The notes: generated by a model not told the origin, from the sequence alone. Numbered from the stretch's first letter, positions 14,828-22,325 are shown. The stretch: DNA of 25,948 nucleotides from FEN-727 sp036508635 (GCA_036508635.1 DATCGY010000224.1:1-25948), one strand, 5' to 3'. Translations and numbers: made by a program.

Positions 14828-14867
14828 TTGTCTATATGTATATACAAATTTGCGGTATGCGTGTCAA
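14828..14867 (-). promoter_or_regulatory. sigma70-type promoter overlapped by a HutC-like operator
   Basis: Reading the minus strand, a perfect -35 TTGACA (14867-14862), a 17-bp spacer and a -10 TATATA (14844-14839) precede the regulator. A perfect 10-bp palindrome TGTATATACA (14837-14846) sits on the -10 within a longer imperfect one (14828-14847, 8 of 10 positions paired). This geometry predicts repression by occlusion and autoregulation by the GntR/UTRA protein encoded immediately downstream. Confidence 0.75.
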
Positions 14868-14896
14868 GCTTTCCAGAATCAAACGCGGATTGATGT

Positions 14897-15466
14897 CTAC
14901 TGGTGGATGCTTCGGCCGGCGTTGAACCCGTCGCCGAGCTTCCGGCCAAGCTCCCAGTACTCCCTGATTGCGGCACAGTATACGAGCGGGTTCAGCTTCG
15001 CTATGTCTATCCTGCTGTCAGCGCCGACCACTTCGGCATCGGCATGGGTCTCCACTATCTCGCCAAGAAGCAGCACCCATTCGCCGATCTCGTGCTCGCC
15101 GGTGACCCTGCACTCCATGTTATAAGGGCACTCGTCGATTATCGGGGCGGCGACCACGGAACTCTCGGTCGGTGTAAGACCGGCGGCTTCGAACTTGTCG
15201 ACGTCTCTGCCTGAAACCAAACCGCAATAGTCTACCTCGGCGAAAAGACGCGCCGGAGGAATGTTCACCGTGAACTCTCCGCACTGACGGATAATGCCCA
15301 GGGAGTGCCTCGTCTTCCGCAGCGATATCCCCACGGTGGGCGGGGACGAGCTTACGATCCCGATCCAGGCTACGGTGATGACGTTGTGCTCCGCCATCGT
15401 GCCGCCTGCAACGAGCGCGGCTGGTACGGGAAAGAACGTGTCGGTTGCGCCAAGCGTCTTCTTCAT
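14897..15466 (-). CDS. flavin reductase family protein (FMN split barrel)
   Basis: A 189-aa protein of the flavin-reductase-like/flavoredoxin family. Typical are the N-terminal FPVPAALVAGG, the NVITVAWIGIVSSSPP segment and VGISLRKTRHSL. After these come GEFTVNIPP and DYCGLVSGRDVDKFEAAGLT, with a C-terminal NPLVYCAAIREYWELG. Such proteins bind FMN and pass electrons in anaerobes or supply reduced flavin to partner oxygenases; the partner is not evident. ATG 15466 has GAGGGAG 8 nt upstream, whereas the GTG at 15475 directly abuts that site. It follows the zinc-ribbon/PH gene by 13 nt (same transcript likely) and ends just before the corrinoid operon's promoter, so it seems to be a separate unit. 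Confidence 0.92.
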   Translation of the reverse strand: MKKTLGATDTFFPVPAALVAGGTMAEHNVITVAWIGIVSSSPPTVGISLRKTRHSLGIIRQCGEFTVNIPPARLFAEVDYCGLVSGRDVDKFEAAGLTPTESSVVAAPIIDECPYNMECRVTGEHEIGEWVLLLGEIVETHADAEVVGADSRIDIAKLNPLVYCAAIREYWELGRKLGDGFNAGRSIHQ

Positions 15467-15479
15467 CCGGTCCACTCCC

Positions 15480-16025
15480 TCAGGTCGGCGGCGGAGGTGG
15501 TGCCGGCCCCGCGGGCGAGCCGTGGGACATGATTATCCCGTATGCCTGGTTGATGTTGTTGGAGTAAGAACAGATCGATTTTTCCATGGTCGTGGAACCG
15601 TCGGAGTAGGTTATATCCAGCACGTTCATCAGCCCGAGATTGGCCGGGTGCTGGTACACCTCCACGGAGACTATCGACGAGTAAGGGATGTTGAACTGCG
15701 CCCTGCCTCCGATCCCCGTCGTCGCGGGCAGCGCCCCGGGCCCGAATCTCCTGTTCGCGACCCCGCAGATCCTCTGGTTAGTCAAAGCGATGGTGGTGAT
15801 GTTCTTGCGCTGCCATTTGAACATCGAGTACGGCCCCTCGCAAACCGTTACGCCGAAAGGGCCGAACGAGAAGATCGTCTGTTCGTCGGGGGATGCCGTG
15901 GGCATGCCTGGCGGCATCGGCAGCGGTCTCTCCGTTGCTTCCTGAGGGGGTGCGAGCCTGCCGCCGCAATGCGGACAGAAGTTGAAAACATCCTCCGTCT
16001 GTTTTCCGCAACTCGGACAGAACAT
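15480..16025 (-). CDS. zinc-ribbon and PH-like domain protein
   Basis: A 181-aa protein with an N-terminal zinc ribbon (CPSCGK at residues 3-8 and CPHCGG at 17-22), a Pro-rich linker (about 25-45) and a beta-rich domain of about 110 residues. That domain includes ITTIALTNQRICG, FNIPYSSIVSVEVYQ and NVLDITYSDGST, resembling bacterial PH/GRAM-type domains. The C-terminus is a Pro-rich tail. No enzymatic motif is visible. Proteins like this are common and uncharacterised; a scaffold or sensor role is a guess. The ATG at 16025 follows GAGGAAACA. The flavin reductase begins 13 nt after its stop. Confidence 0.85.
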   Translation of the reverse strand: MFCPSCGKQTEDVFNFCPHCGGRLAPPQEATERPLPMPPGMPTASPDEQTIFSFGPFGVTVCEGPYSMFKWQRKNITTIALTNQRICGVANRRFGPGALPATTGIGGRAQFNIPYSSIVSVEVYQHPANLGLMNVLDITYSDGSTTMEKSICSYSNNINQAYGIIMSHGSPAGPAPPPPPT

Positions 16026-16208
16026 TGTTTCCTCACTAGACCGGCGCCGACCTGACAGACACGGGATTCGGCTCGTTCAGTCTACATCCACGATAATCGG
16101 CCGCCAAGACCGTCTCGAAGCCGGCGTTTGACGGAACCGGTAGACCGCACGGCATCCCACAGCTACGATTATGCCAGACACGGATGAACCAGGACAAAGG
16201 ACATTCAG

Positions 16209-16625
16209 ATGGCGAGGGAAGAACGCGACATAAAGCGCATGACCGTGACGATCACCGCCGTCGCGGTCTTTATTGTTTTCGTGGTGGTCGGCGGGATATT
16301 CTACTGGCTTACACGCGGTCTGTCGACTTACGGGAACATGACGATCCGCAACGTCGACCTCGAAAGCGTTCCGGACGGCACCTACACCGGCAGCTTCAAG
16401 GGAGGCCGGTGGTCGAACACCGTGAAGGTAACGGTGGAAAACCACAGGATCACCGACATCAAGATCGTCAAGGACGTGCAATTCAAGAACGCCAAGACGG
16501 CGAGCCAGCTTTTCAATATGGTCGTGAAAGCGCAGTCGCTCGAGATCGACGGCGTGACGGGTGCAACCGTCACCAGCAAGGCCTACCTCAAGGCGGTGGA
16601 AAACGCCCTGAACGGAGCTCTTTAG
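16209..16625 (+). CDS. membrane-anchored FMN-binding domain protein (flavinylation site)
   Basis: A 138-aa protein: a basic N-terminus, one transmembrane helix (about 11-34), then an extracytosolic FMN-binding domain. The motif DGVTGAT (114-120) followed by VTS is the signature at which ApbE attaches FMN covalently to Thr120, as in NqrC and RnfG. Such stand-alone proteins carry electrons outside the membrane in extracytosolic flavin pathways. ApbE is not in the window. The ATG at 16209 has AAAGGA 7 nt upstream. It is divergent from the zinc-ribbon gene and the only plus-strand gene before the RRM gene, with no partner oxidoreductase adjacent. Confidence 0.9.
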   Translation: MAREERDIKRMTVTITAVAVFIVFVVVGGIFYWLTRGLSTYGNMTIRNVDLESVPDGTYTGSFKGGRWSNTVKVTVENHRITDIKIVKDVQFKNAKTASQLFNMVVKAQSLEIDGVTGATVTSKAYLKAVENALNGAL

Positions 16626-16857
16626 TCAAACACAGGAGAGAGGACGGAGGACGGAAAGCGACCGGGTAATCATGGCCGGCGCAAGGCCGGAGGCCGGCCC
16701 AAACACCAGCCCTGACGAATCGCCGGCTTCGGTTGTTTGACATCGACGTCCCCCATGTCACCGCGGGTCGGCGACGTGTCATACTTCTCCATTGAATAGC
16801 GATTCGGGGTGGGTCTTGGACCATGCTAATGGACGACTACTAGACGAATTGACAATC
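16626..16857. other. intergenic stretch with a GC-rich hairpin
   Basis: This is the upstream, feature-poor part of the 330-bp gap between the FMN-binding gene and the RRM gene; the RRM promoter and leader hairpin follow it. It holds a 7-bp stem, GGCCGGC at 16674-16680 with GCCGGCC at 16693-16699, about 50 nt after the FMN gene stop. There is no T run. I see no coding sequence and no recognised riboswitch. Confidence 0.4.
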
Positions 16858-16866
16858 TGCTATAAT
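16858..16866 (+). promoter_or_regulatory. extended -10 promoter for the RRM gene
   Basis: TGCTATAAT is a perfect extended -10 element about 90 nt upstream of the RRM start codon. No good -35 lies 17 bp before it, which fits an extended -10 promoter. Transcription would begin near 16873 and give a leader of about 83 nt that contains the hairpin at 16901-16923. Confidence 0.6.
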
Positions 16867-16900
16867 ATCCGCGAGTTAGTGTTCTTAGGTCGAAGCTTTT

Positions 16901-16923
16901 GTCCCGAGGATTGCTCTCGGGAC
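16901..16923 (+). promoter_or_regulatory. perfect 8-bp hairpin in the RRM gene leader
   Basis: GTCCCGAG (16901-16908) pairs perfectly with CTCGGGAC (16916-16923) across a 7-nt loop and is followed by AATTTTCTTTCTT. It lies between the mapped promoter and the Shine-Dalgarno of the RNA-binding protein. It may act as an attenuator or as a site through which the protein controls its own mRNA (inference). Confidence 0.5.
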
Positions 16924-16955
16924 AATTTTCTTTCTTCGGGAGGGGGTGTAATCGA

Positions 16956-17231
16956 ATGAAGATCTATGCCGGTAATCTGAGCTATTCAGTGACGGACGAC
17001 GACTTGAGGCAAGCGTTTGCGCAGTTCGGTACCGTCGATTCCGCGGACGTGATCATGGACCGTAGCACGGGCAGGTCCAAGGGATTCGGCTTCGTCGAGA
17101 TGAGCGACGCCAACGAGGCTAAAGCAGCCATCGAGGGCCTGAACGGTAAAGACCTCAAGGGTCGTGACATCAATGTGAACGAGGCCAGGCCCAAGGCGGA
17201 GCGCCCTCAACGTTCCTCGTACCGCTACTAG
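16956..17231 (+). CDS. RRM-domain RNA-binding protein
   Basis: A 91-aa single RNA recognition motif protein. RNP2 (IYAGNL, residues 3-8) and RNP1 (KGFGFVEM, 42-49) are intact, including the aromatic residues that stack on RNA. A short charged tail (EARPKAERPQRSSYRY) follows. Bacterial relatives are small Rbp-type proteins, often linked to cold or stress responses in cyanobacteria and other phyla. The ATG at 16956 has GGGAGGGGG upstream; an open frame from 16899 is discounted because it would run through the leader hairpin. It appears to be monocistronic, with its own extended -10 promoter and a palindrome-rich region (GCCGGATCCGGC near 17241) after the stop. Confidence 0.93.
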   Translation: MKIYAGNLSYSVTDDDLRQAFAQFGTVDSADVIMDRSTGRSKGFGFVEMSDANEAKAAIEGLNGKDLKGRDINVNEARPKAERPQRSSYRY

Positions 17232-17328
17232 AACGAGTGTGCCGGATCCGGCGGCATGTTTGTTCGTACCGCCGGCCCGGCTACACCCGCACAAAAAAGG
17301 CAACCACAATTCTCTCGGAAGTTGAATC

Positions 17329-18663
17329 ATGAAAATACACCTAGTCGCCCCCACCAAGAACGGCGAATCTTACCTGTTCAACAAGGGCCTTCTCGCGCCG
17401 CTCGGACTCATGTATCTTGCGGCTCACACTCCGGCTGACGTGGATGTACGGATAATCGACGAGAGCGTCGAGCCCATAGACTTCACGGACATCCCGGATA
17501 TCGTGGGCATAACCACGATGACCGCTACGGCGCCGCGCGCGTATGACATAGCGGAAATGTACAGGTCAAAGGGCGCGACCGTTGTCATGGGCGGCATCCA
17601 CGCATCCATGCTTCCCGAAGAGGCGCTCGAGCACTGCGACTGCGTCGTTGTCGGCGAGGCCGAGAAGCTCTGGGAAGAAGTCGTGGCCGATGCTTCCTCT
17701 GGCAGGCTCCAGAGCCTCTACAAGCAGGAATCGTTCGAAGATTTCGCCCGGCCCCTTCTGCCCCGTAGGGACCTCATCAACCAAAAGCGCTACTGGAGCG
17801 CGAACAGCGTGCAGACCTCTCGCGGCTGCCCGCACAGGTGCAACTTCTGCTCGGTGACCGAGTTCAACGGGCGCAAGATACGCATACGCGATACTGATAA
17901 CGTCCTCGCCGAGGTCGAGACGATCATGCGGGCCAATTTTCTACGTAAGCGGGTCGTGCCGTTTATCGACGACAATATCGCGGCAAACCCGGCTCGCGCC
18001 AAGGAGCTCTTCAAGGCGCTCATCCCGATGAAGATACTCTGGGGTTCGCAGGCATCAATAACTATCGCGAGGGACGAAGAACTTGTCGCCCTGGCCGCCG
18101 AGAGCGGCTGCCGGTTCCTTTTCATAGGGCTCGAGACCCTCTCTCCCGGCAGCATCGCCGAAATGGGCAAGAGCCAGAACAAAGTCAACGAGTACGAGGG
18201 CGCGCTCAAGCTGCTCAAGAAATACAGAATCCCGGTCATGGGCGCTTTCGTGTTCGGCTTCGACGGTGACGACGATCAGACTTTCAAGGAAACGCTCGAC
18301 TTCGCCATCGAAAACAAGATACAGATCGCCCAGTTCGCGAACCTGACACCTTATCCCGGCACCCGCCTGTACAAACAACTGCTCGAGGAAAACCGGCTCA
18401 TCGAGAGTGTTTTCTGGAAAGACCCGGCGTGGGAAAGCCACGTGGTCTATCAGCCCATGAAGATGACGCCGCAGCAGCTTTTCGACAGCACGCGGCAGTT
18501 GCACCTGGACTTCTACTCGTACAGGTCGATATTCAAGAGGCTGTCGTTCCGCAGGCACTGGAGCTACTGGCTCGCATTCAACCTTCTCTATCGACAAACC
18601 GTTGTCGCGGCTCGCACGCAGAGCCTCAAGGTGAGAAAGGCGGCGCCAGAGGCTTCCGGTTGA
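17329..18663 (+). CDS. B12-binding domain radical SAM protein
   Basis: A 444-aa radical SAM enzyme of the class with an N-terminal B12-binding Rossmann domain (about 1-125; PLGLMYLAAHTP, GGIHASMLPEEAL, VVGEAE). The radical SAM motif C167-x3-C171-x2-C174 (CPHRCNFC) binds the [4Fe-4S] cluster. Downstream FIGLETLSP and FGFDGDDDQTFKE are core elements, and LTPYPGTRLYKQL is the common end of the barrel. A C-terminal helical extension of about 80 residues follows. Relatives such as BchE, HpnR and HpnJ act on porphyrins, hopanoids and lipids; the substrate cannot be assigned. The N-domain lacks DxHxxG, as is usual for this class, so cobalamin would bind base-off. The ATG at 17329 has GGAAG upstream. 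Confidence 0.92.
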   Translation: MKIHLVAPTKNGESYLFNKGLLAPLGLMYLAAHTPADVDVRIIDESVEPIDFTDIPDIVGITTMTATAPRAYDIAEMYRSKGATVVMGGIHASMLPEEALEHCDCVVVGEAEKLWEEVVADASSGRLQSLYKQESFEDFARPLLPRRDLINQKRYWSANSVQTSRGCPHRCNFCSVTEFNGRKIRIRDTDNVLAEVETIMRANFLRKRVVPFIDDNIAANPARAKELFKALIPMKILWGSQASITIARDEELVALAAESGCRFLFIGLETLSPGSIAEMGKSQNKVNEYEGALKLLKKYRIPVMGAFVFGFDGDDDQTFKETLDFAIENKIQIAQFANLTPYPGTRLYKQLLEENRLIESVFWKDPAWESHVVYQPMKMTPQQLFDSTRQLHLDFYSYRSIFKRLSFRRHWSYWLAFNLLYRQTVVAARTQSLKVRKAAPEASG

Positions 18664-18935
18664 GTCCCACCTGGCTCCTGTTCATCACCAGAGCAAGAGG
18701 TTGAAGAAACGCTTGCGATGACGATGGCGCCGCTTTTGAAGCTGCTCAAGGCGCAGCAACCTTGTCCCGACATCGTATTAAACAGCGAAGAACTTGTGAT
18801 CATACGACAAGCCGCCCCGTGGAGGTATCTCGCTATGGCCCTCCATTCGGTCCTTTCATCTGTTCTCTCCCACCGCCACACGGTCTAAAATGTGATGAGG
18901 TTGCCGTTAATTACGGATTTGCGCGGAGGTACCCC
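18664..18935. other. intergenic stretch, 272 bp
   Basis: It separates the radical SAM gene from the FrsA-like hydrolase on the same strand. A TAAAAT at 18885-18890, about 50 bp before the hydrolase start, could be a -10, but no convincing -35 accompanies it. I see no gene here. Confidence 0.3.
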
Positions 18936-20072
18936 ATGCTCTTTAGAGACCTTTTTATCACGGCGTGTACGCTGACCGGTCAGACCGAAAGGGCCGCGAG
19001 CAGGCTCGGGGTGGGATATTTCCTGCCCAGCCTGTTTAAACTGCGCTACGCCAACATGGGAGGGCTGGACAGGGAGCTGTTCGGCCGCCAGTTGATGGAG
19101 CTCAAGACGTTCGAGGAGAGTTCCTGGTGCAGCTACTGGAACGGCTTCGCGGAGGAGTACGAGCTCGAAGCGGAGCGTTTGCTCGGCATCGACCCCGGCG
19201 ATGCCGACGAGCGGGCGCAAGACCTCCTGATCAAGGCATGCACTTATTACCAGGTCAGCGCGTTCCCCGGCGATGGCCCGCTGAAGATGAAAGCCTACTT
19301 CAAATCGCGAGAGATGTTCGACCGCGGAAACGAGCTTCTCGGCAGACCGGCGGAGAAGGTGACCCTCGATATCGCGGGAGAAGAGGTGGTCGGCTATTCA
19401 TATTTCCCCGAAGGCGAGGGCAACGTCCCTCTGTGTATCATCAGCAACGGCCTGGAAGGAACCGTTCAGGAGCTGTGCTTCCCCAACCTGAAGAACCGGG
19501 ACCGGGGAATCGCCATGTTCGCGATGGAGATGCCGGGCGCCTATGCCTACAAGAAGCCGATGTCGCCTGCTTCGCAGGAGATATACAGCGGCGTGATCGA
19601 CCATTTTGCCGGGCATCCGAGGGTCGACGCGGACAGGATCTCAATCGTCGGTGTGAGCTTCGGAGGTTACTGGGCGGCCCGGATGGCGGCGGTGGATCCG
19701 CGGGTCTCGCGCGCGGTGGTCTGTGGAGCACCCATTGCCGAGGCGTTCAAAGCGAAGGGTTCGCTGGGCACCCCTGAGATCATCATCTCGGTGCTCAAGA
19801 AAGTAACCCATGCAACCGACCTGCAGTCACTGCAGAAGAGGTTGGGTGACCTCTCCTTCGACATAGGAAACCTCTATAGCGCCATCAAGTGCCCCATGCT
19901 CATCATCAACGGAGACAACGATACGCTCGTCGGCACCGAGGATTCCATTATCCTCAACGCCCGGGTCGAGAGGTCGTTCCTCAAGCTCTACGCCGACGAC
20001 GACCACTGCGCAATGGGGCATTACGACGAGTGGCTCGACCTCACCATCGACTGGCTCCTCGGCAATACCTGA
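18936..20072 (+). CDS. FrsA-like alpha/beta hydrolase
   Basis: A 378-aa enzyme in two parts. The N-terminal helical region (about 1-135) forms a cap or dimerisation domain, and the C-terminal alpha/beta hydrolase core follows. The nucleophile is Ser241 in GVSFGG, the acid probably Asp327 or Asp329 (INGDNDTL) and the base His357 (DDDHCAM). The overall plan resembles FrsA/2,6-dihydroxypseudooxynicotine hydrolase-type esterases, which cleave C-C or ester bonds. The substrate here is unknown. The ATG at 18936 has GGAGGT 5 nt upstream; earlier in-frame starts from 18762 lie in sequence that does not look like protein. It is convergent with the glutaminyl cyclase gene, with a hairpin between the two stops. 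Confidence 0.9.
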   Translation: MLFRDLFITACTLTGQTERAASRLGVGYFLPSLFKLRYANMGGLDRELFGRQLMELKTFEESSWCSYWNGFAEEYELEAERLLGIDPGDADERAQDLLIKACTYYQVSAFPGDGPLKMKAYFKSREMFDRGNELLGRPAEKVTLDIAGEEVVGYSYFPEGEGNVPLCIISNGLEGTVQELCFPNLKNRDRGIAMFAMEMPGAYAYKKPMSPASQEIYSGVIDHFAGHPRVDADRISIVGVSFGGYWAARMAAVDPRVSRAVVCGAPIAEAFKAKGSLGTPEIIISVLKKVTHATDLQSLQKRLGDLSFDIGNLYSAIKCPMLIINGDNDTLVGTEDSIILNARVERSFLKLYADDDHCAMGHYDEWLDLTIDWLLGNT

Positions 20073-20088
20073 TGGGAACCCACTTCTT

Positions 20089-20114
20089 GAGCTGGGTCTC
20101 CGGAGGCCCGGCTC
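20089..20114. terminator. hairpin between convergent genes
   Basis: GAGCTGGG (20089-20096) pairs with CCCGGCTC (20107-20114), with one T-G wobble, over a 10-nt loop. It sits in the 60 bp between two convergent stop codons, where a bidirectional terminator is expected. No long T run follows on either strand. Confidence 0.45.
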
Positions 20115-20132
20115 AGGATTCAAGAAATACTG

Positions 20133-21011
20133 TCATTTCCCGGCGGGGGGAACGAGCTCGATCTCGAACATCTTCGGCCAGCATTTCCCGGTGACTACCA
20201 GGTGCCGACTTGATGGATCGTAGGCTATACCGTTGAGGACGAACTCCTCCTGAGCACTATCGCCGTAGGGGTTCAAACCGGTCAGGTCTATCCACCCTGT
20301 GATGCTGCCGTCTTTCGGCGACATCATCGCGATACAGTCTTTCTGCCAGATGTTCGCGTAGACAACGCCGCTGACGTACTCAAGCTCATTGACGTTGCCA
20401 ATCTCGCCCTGATAGTCGTTGACGGTGACGAAATGTGTCAGTTTCATCGTGTCGGGGTCGAAGAACAGAAGCGACGCGGAGCCGTTGCTCTCAATCAACT
20501 CCTTGCCATCGGTTGTAAGACCCCATCCCTGGGTCGGTAGATCAAACGTCTTTTGCTGCTTCAGGGTGTTCTTGTCGTAGACGAAGCCGACGTTCGATAC
20601 ATATGTAAGCTGGTACAACTGGTCGCCAAGGACCGTAACGCCCTCACCGAAGTACTGCGGCTCGAGCTTACGTTCAGCCACAACCTGTCCGGTCGACAGC
20701 TCGCTCTTGATCAACCTTGATTGTTTGTAGAGCCCCGTGCCCTCATACAGCATGCCATTATTGAGAACCAGCCCTTCCGTGAACGAATCAGTGGAGTGCG
20801 GGTAATCTTTGACCACCTTGTACCCGTACACCGGCACTTTCGCCTGGCCAATGGACCTGTCCCAGCGGGCGGCCTCCCCTTCTTTGTCCACACTGATTAA
20901 ATTCAATCGGGGTTGCGGAGCTTTCTTCGTCGTTGACGACCCCGAGCCGCAGCCGACAAATAACGTGACGAGCAGCGGTATCGCAATCAATCCGGCACAC
21001 CTCGAGGTCAA
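20133..21011 (-). CDS. glutaminyl-peptide cyclotransferase, lipoprotein
   Basis: A 292-aa protein of the plant/bacterial glutamine cyclotransferase family, a five-bladed beta-propeller that converts N-terminal Gln to pyroglutamate. Family motifs run in order: SFTEGLVL, MLYEGTGLY, YFGEGVTVL, GWGLTTDG, FDPDTMKL, NVNELEYV, GWIDLTGL, VLNGIAYDP and VVTGKCWP. The N-terminus is a lipoprotein signal peptide (hydrophobic 6-19, LFVGC with Cys21, then a GSGSS linker), so the protein is anchored outside the membrane. The start is a TTG at 21011 with GGAGG 7 nt upstream. The lipobox has Phe at -3, slightly atypical. No partner peptide or secreted substrate is obvious nearby. Confidence 0.92.
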   Translation of the reverse strand: MTSRCAGLIAIPLLVTLFVGCGSGSSTTKKAPQPRLNLISVDKEGEAARWDRSIGQAKVPVYGYKVVKDYPHSTDSFTEGLVLNNGMLYEGTGLYKQSRLIKSELSTGQVVAERKLEPQYFGEGVTVLGDQLYQLTYVSNVGFVYDKNTLKQQKTFDLPTQGWGLTTDGKELIESNGSASLLFFDPDTMKLTHFVTVNDYQGEIGNVNELEYVSGVVYANIWQKDCIAMMSPKDGSITGWIDLTGLNPYGDSAQEEFVLNGIAYDPSSRHLVVTGKCWPKMFEIELVPPAGK

Positions 21012-21121
21012 GGAACGCCCTCCGGTCGAAGGTCAGAGATCCTTGCGCGCTCACGCGTAGTTCTTTCGAATACTGTTCCCACGGTAACCTCCGAGAGAAG
21101 TCCTCTTTTCTTCTTGAACCG

Positions 21122-21159
21122 GGTCTCTCCAGGCCCGGCTCCGGGCGGCCTGAGAGACC
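21122..21159. other. long GC-rich inverted repeat between divergent genes
   Basis: GGTCTCTC (21122-21129) pairs perfectly with GAGAGACC (21152-21159), and the interior (AGG/CCT, CCCGG/CCGGG) can extend the stem. It lies in the 272-bp divergent spacer between the cyclase and methyltransferase genes. A second short hairpin, GGTGGA/TCCACC, is at 21215-21230. The role is unknown; neither has a T run. Confidence 0.5.
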
Positions 21160-21283
21160 GTCCTCAAGCGCTATTCCACCTCCCATGGAAGATTTGTTTT
21201 AATCATATAGAAAAGGTGGATGACTCCACCACTGCCGGATACTATGGGAAGTAAGAATACTCTACCTCGAAGGCGCCACGACC

Positions 21284-21961
21284 ATGGGCAACGAACAGAG
21301 TGAGACCGCAAGGGCAAGCTACAACAGGATGAGCAAGATCTACGGATTCCTGTCCAACAGCAGCGAAAGGGAGTTCGTCGAGAAGGCCATCAGGCAGGTG
21401 CTCAAACCCGCGCGGGGCGAGACCGTGCTGGAACCGGGTTTCGGCACCGGGCAGGTCCTTGCCGCCCTGGCCGAAATAGTCGGCGAAGAAGGATTCGTGT
21501 TCGGGCTGGACGTCTCCGACGGGATGGTCGAAGCGACCCGCAAGAGACTCGTGAAGCTCGGGCTCGGCGGGCGGGCGGAGCTGGTGCGAGGCGACGCTAC
21601 GAGCATGCCCTTTGAGGACGATTTCTTCGATGCAGTGTTCATGAGCTTCACCCTGGAGCTTTTTCCCGAGGACCAGATCCCCGTCGTGCTCACCGAGTGC
21701 CGAAGAGTCTTGAAGGAAAACGGGCGCCTCTGCGTCGCGTGCATGTCCGACCGGGGAAAGAACACCACGATGGTGCGACTGTACGCCTGGTCTCACCGCA
21801 AGTTCCCGCACCTGGTTGACTGCCGCCCCATTTTCGCCCGCAAAGCCCTCGAGTGCGGTGGTTTCGAGATCAGCCATGAAAGAATCCTGTCGATGTGGGG
21901 ACTTCCCGTCGAAATAATACTGGGGATTCCATCCACGACCGTTCCAGCCGACGTTCTTTGA
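21284..21961 (+). CDS. class I SAM-dependent methyltransferase
   Basis: A 225-aa methyltransferase of the UbiE/Methyltransf_11 type. Motif I is VLEPGFGTGQVL (48-59), the acidic residue after beta2 is in GLDVSDGM, motif II is RGDATSMPFEDDFFDAVFMSF, and motif III is ECRRVLKENGRLCV. The N-terminal YNRMSKIYGFLS is typical of menaquinone/ubiquinone and lipid methylases. The C-terminal region after 185 varies and gives no substrate clue. The ATG at 21284 has AAGG about 9 nt upstream. It is a single-gene unit facing the tRNA-Gly region. Confidence 0.9.
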   Translation: MGNEQSETARASYNRMSKIYGFLSNSSEREFVEKAIRQVLKPARGETVLEPGFGTGQVLAALAEIVGEEGFVFGLDVSDGMVEATRKRLVKLGLGGRAELVRGDATSMPFEDDFFDAVFMSFTLELFPEDQIPVVLTECRRVLKENGRLCVACMSDRGKNTTMVRLYAWSHRKFPHLVDCRPIFARKALECGGFEISHERILSMWGLPVEIILGIPSTTVPADVL

Positions 21962-22140
21962 CGGCCGTGTTCGAACATTATCTATCCTCCTCGCCGCCAC
22001 CTCAGCCGAGCCGGATTTCTTCGTCACCAGTGACAGTCATTTTCTTGACAACCAGCAGTTGCGGAAGAAATCAAACCTTACCATATGCTCTTCAGCCGAA
22101 CTCCTCTCAAACCTCGCAACACGAGAATCCTGATTGCCAG

Positions 22141-22192
22141 CAAGTGAACTCCACGATGGGGGAAAGCCAAATAGCCTAGCAAGACTTCGCCA
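22141..22192 (+). repeat. 52-bp direct repeat, copy A
   Basis: Begins CAAGTGAACTCCACGATGGG and ends AAGACTTCGCCA. It is identical over 52 bp to copy B at 22274-22325, and the start points are 133 bp apart. The flanking bases differ before the left end. It is not a CRISPR: there are only two copies and the spacer is too long. Confidence 0.95.
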
Positions 22193-22273
22193 TCGCCAAC
22201 AAGTCCAACCCCAACGAGTTTCCAGAGTCAGTTTATACGTGGTTGGGGTCCCTATCGTAAGATCAAGGGTGAT

Positions 22274-22325
22274 CAAGTGAACTCCACGATGGGGGAAAGC
22301 CAAATAGCCTAGCAAGACTTCGCCA
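22274..22325 (+). repeat. 52-bp direct repeat, copy B
   Basis: Identical to copy A. Its right end runs directly into the CCAACTT sequence at the 3' flank of tRNA-Gly. Copy A is instead followed by TCGCCAAC, so the copies diverge just after CGCCA. Confidence 0.95.

Noticed and set aside
13928..14893. Long plus-strand open frame over the GntR regulator
   Set aside because: Antisense shadow; the minus-strand product has clear HTH and UTRA domains.
14828..14900. Cobalamin riboswitch upstream of the corrinoid operon
   Set aside because: No B12-box-like sequence is seen, and the space before the first gene is too short to hold one.
16849..16854. TTGACA before the TATAAT of the RRM promoter
   Set aside because: Only 6 bp separate the two hexamers, so TTGACA cannot be the -35; the extended -10 explains the promoter better.
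22037..22315. Minus-strand open frame of 92 codons across the 52-bp repeats
   Set aside because: No ribosome site and no family resemblance; it reads through both repeat copies in different contexts.
22141..22325. Possible CRISPR array
   Set aside because: Only two 52-bp copies with an 81-bp gap, no regular spacing and no cas genes.
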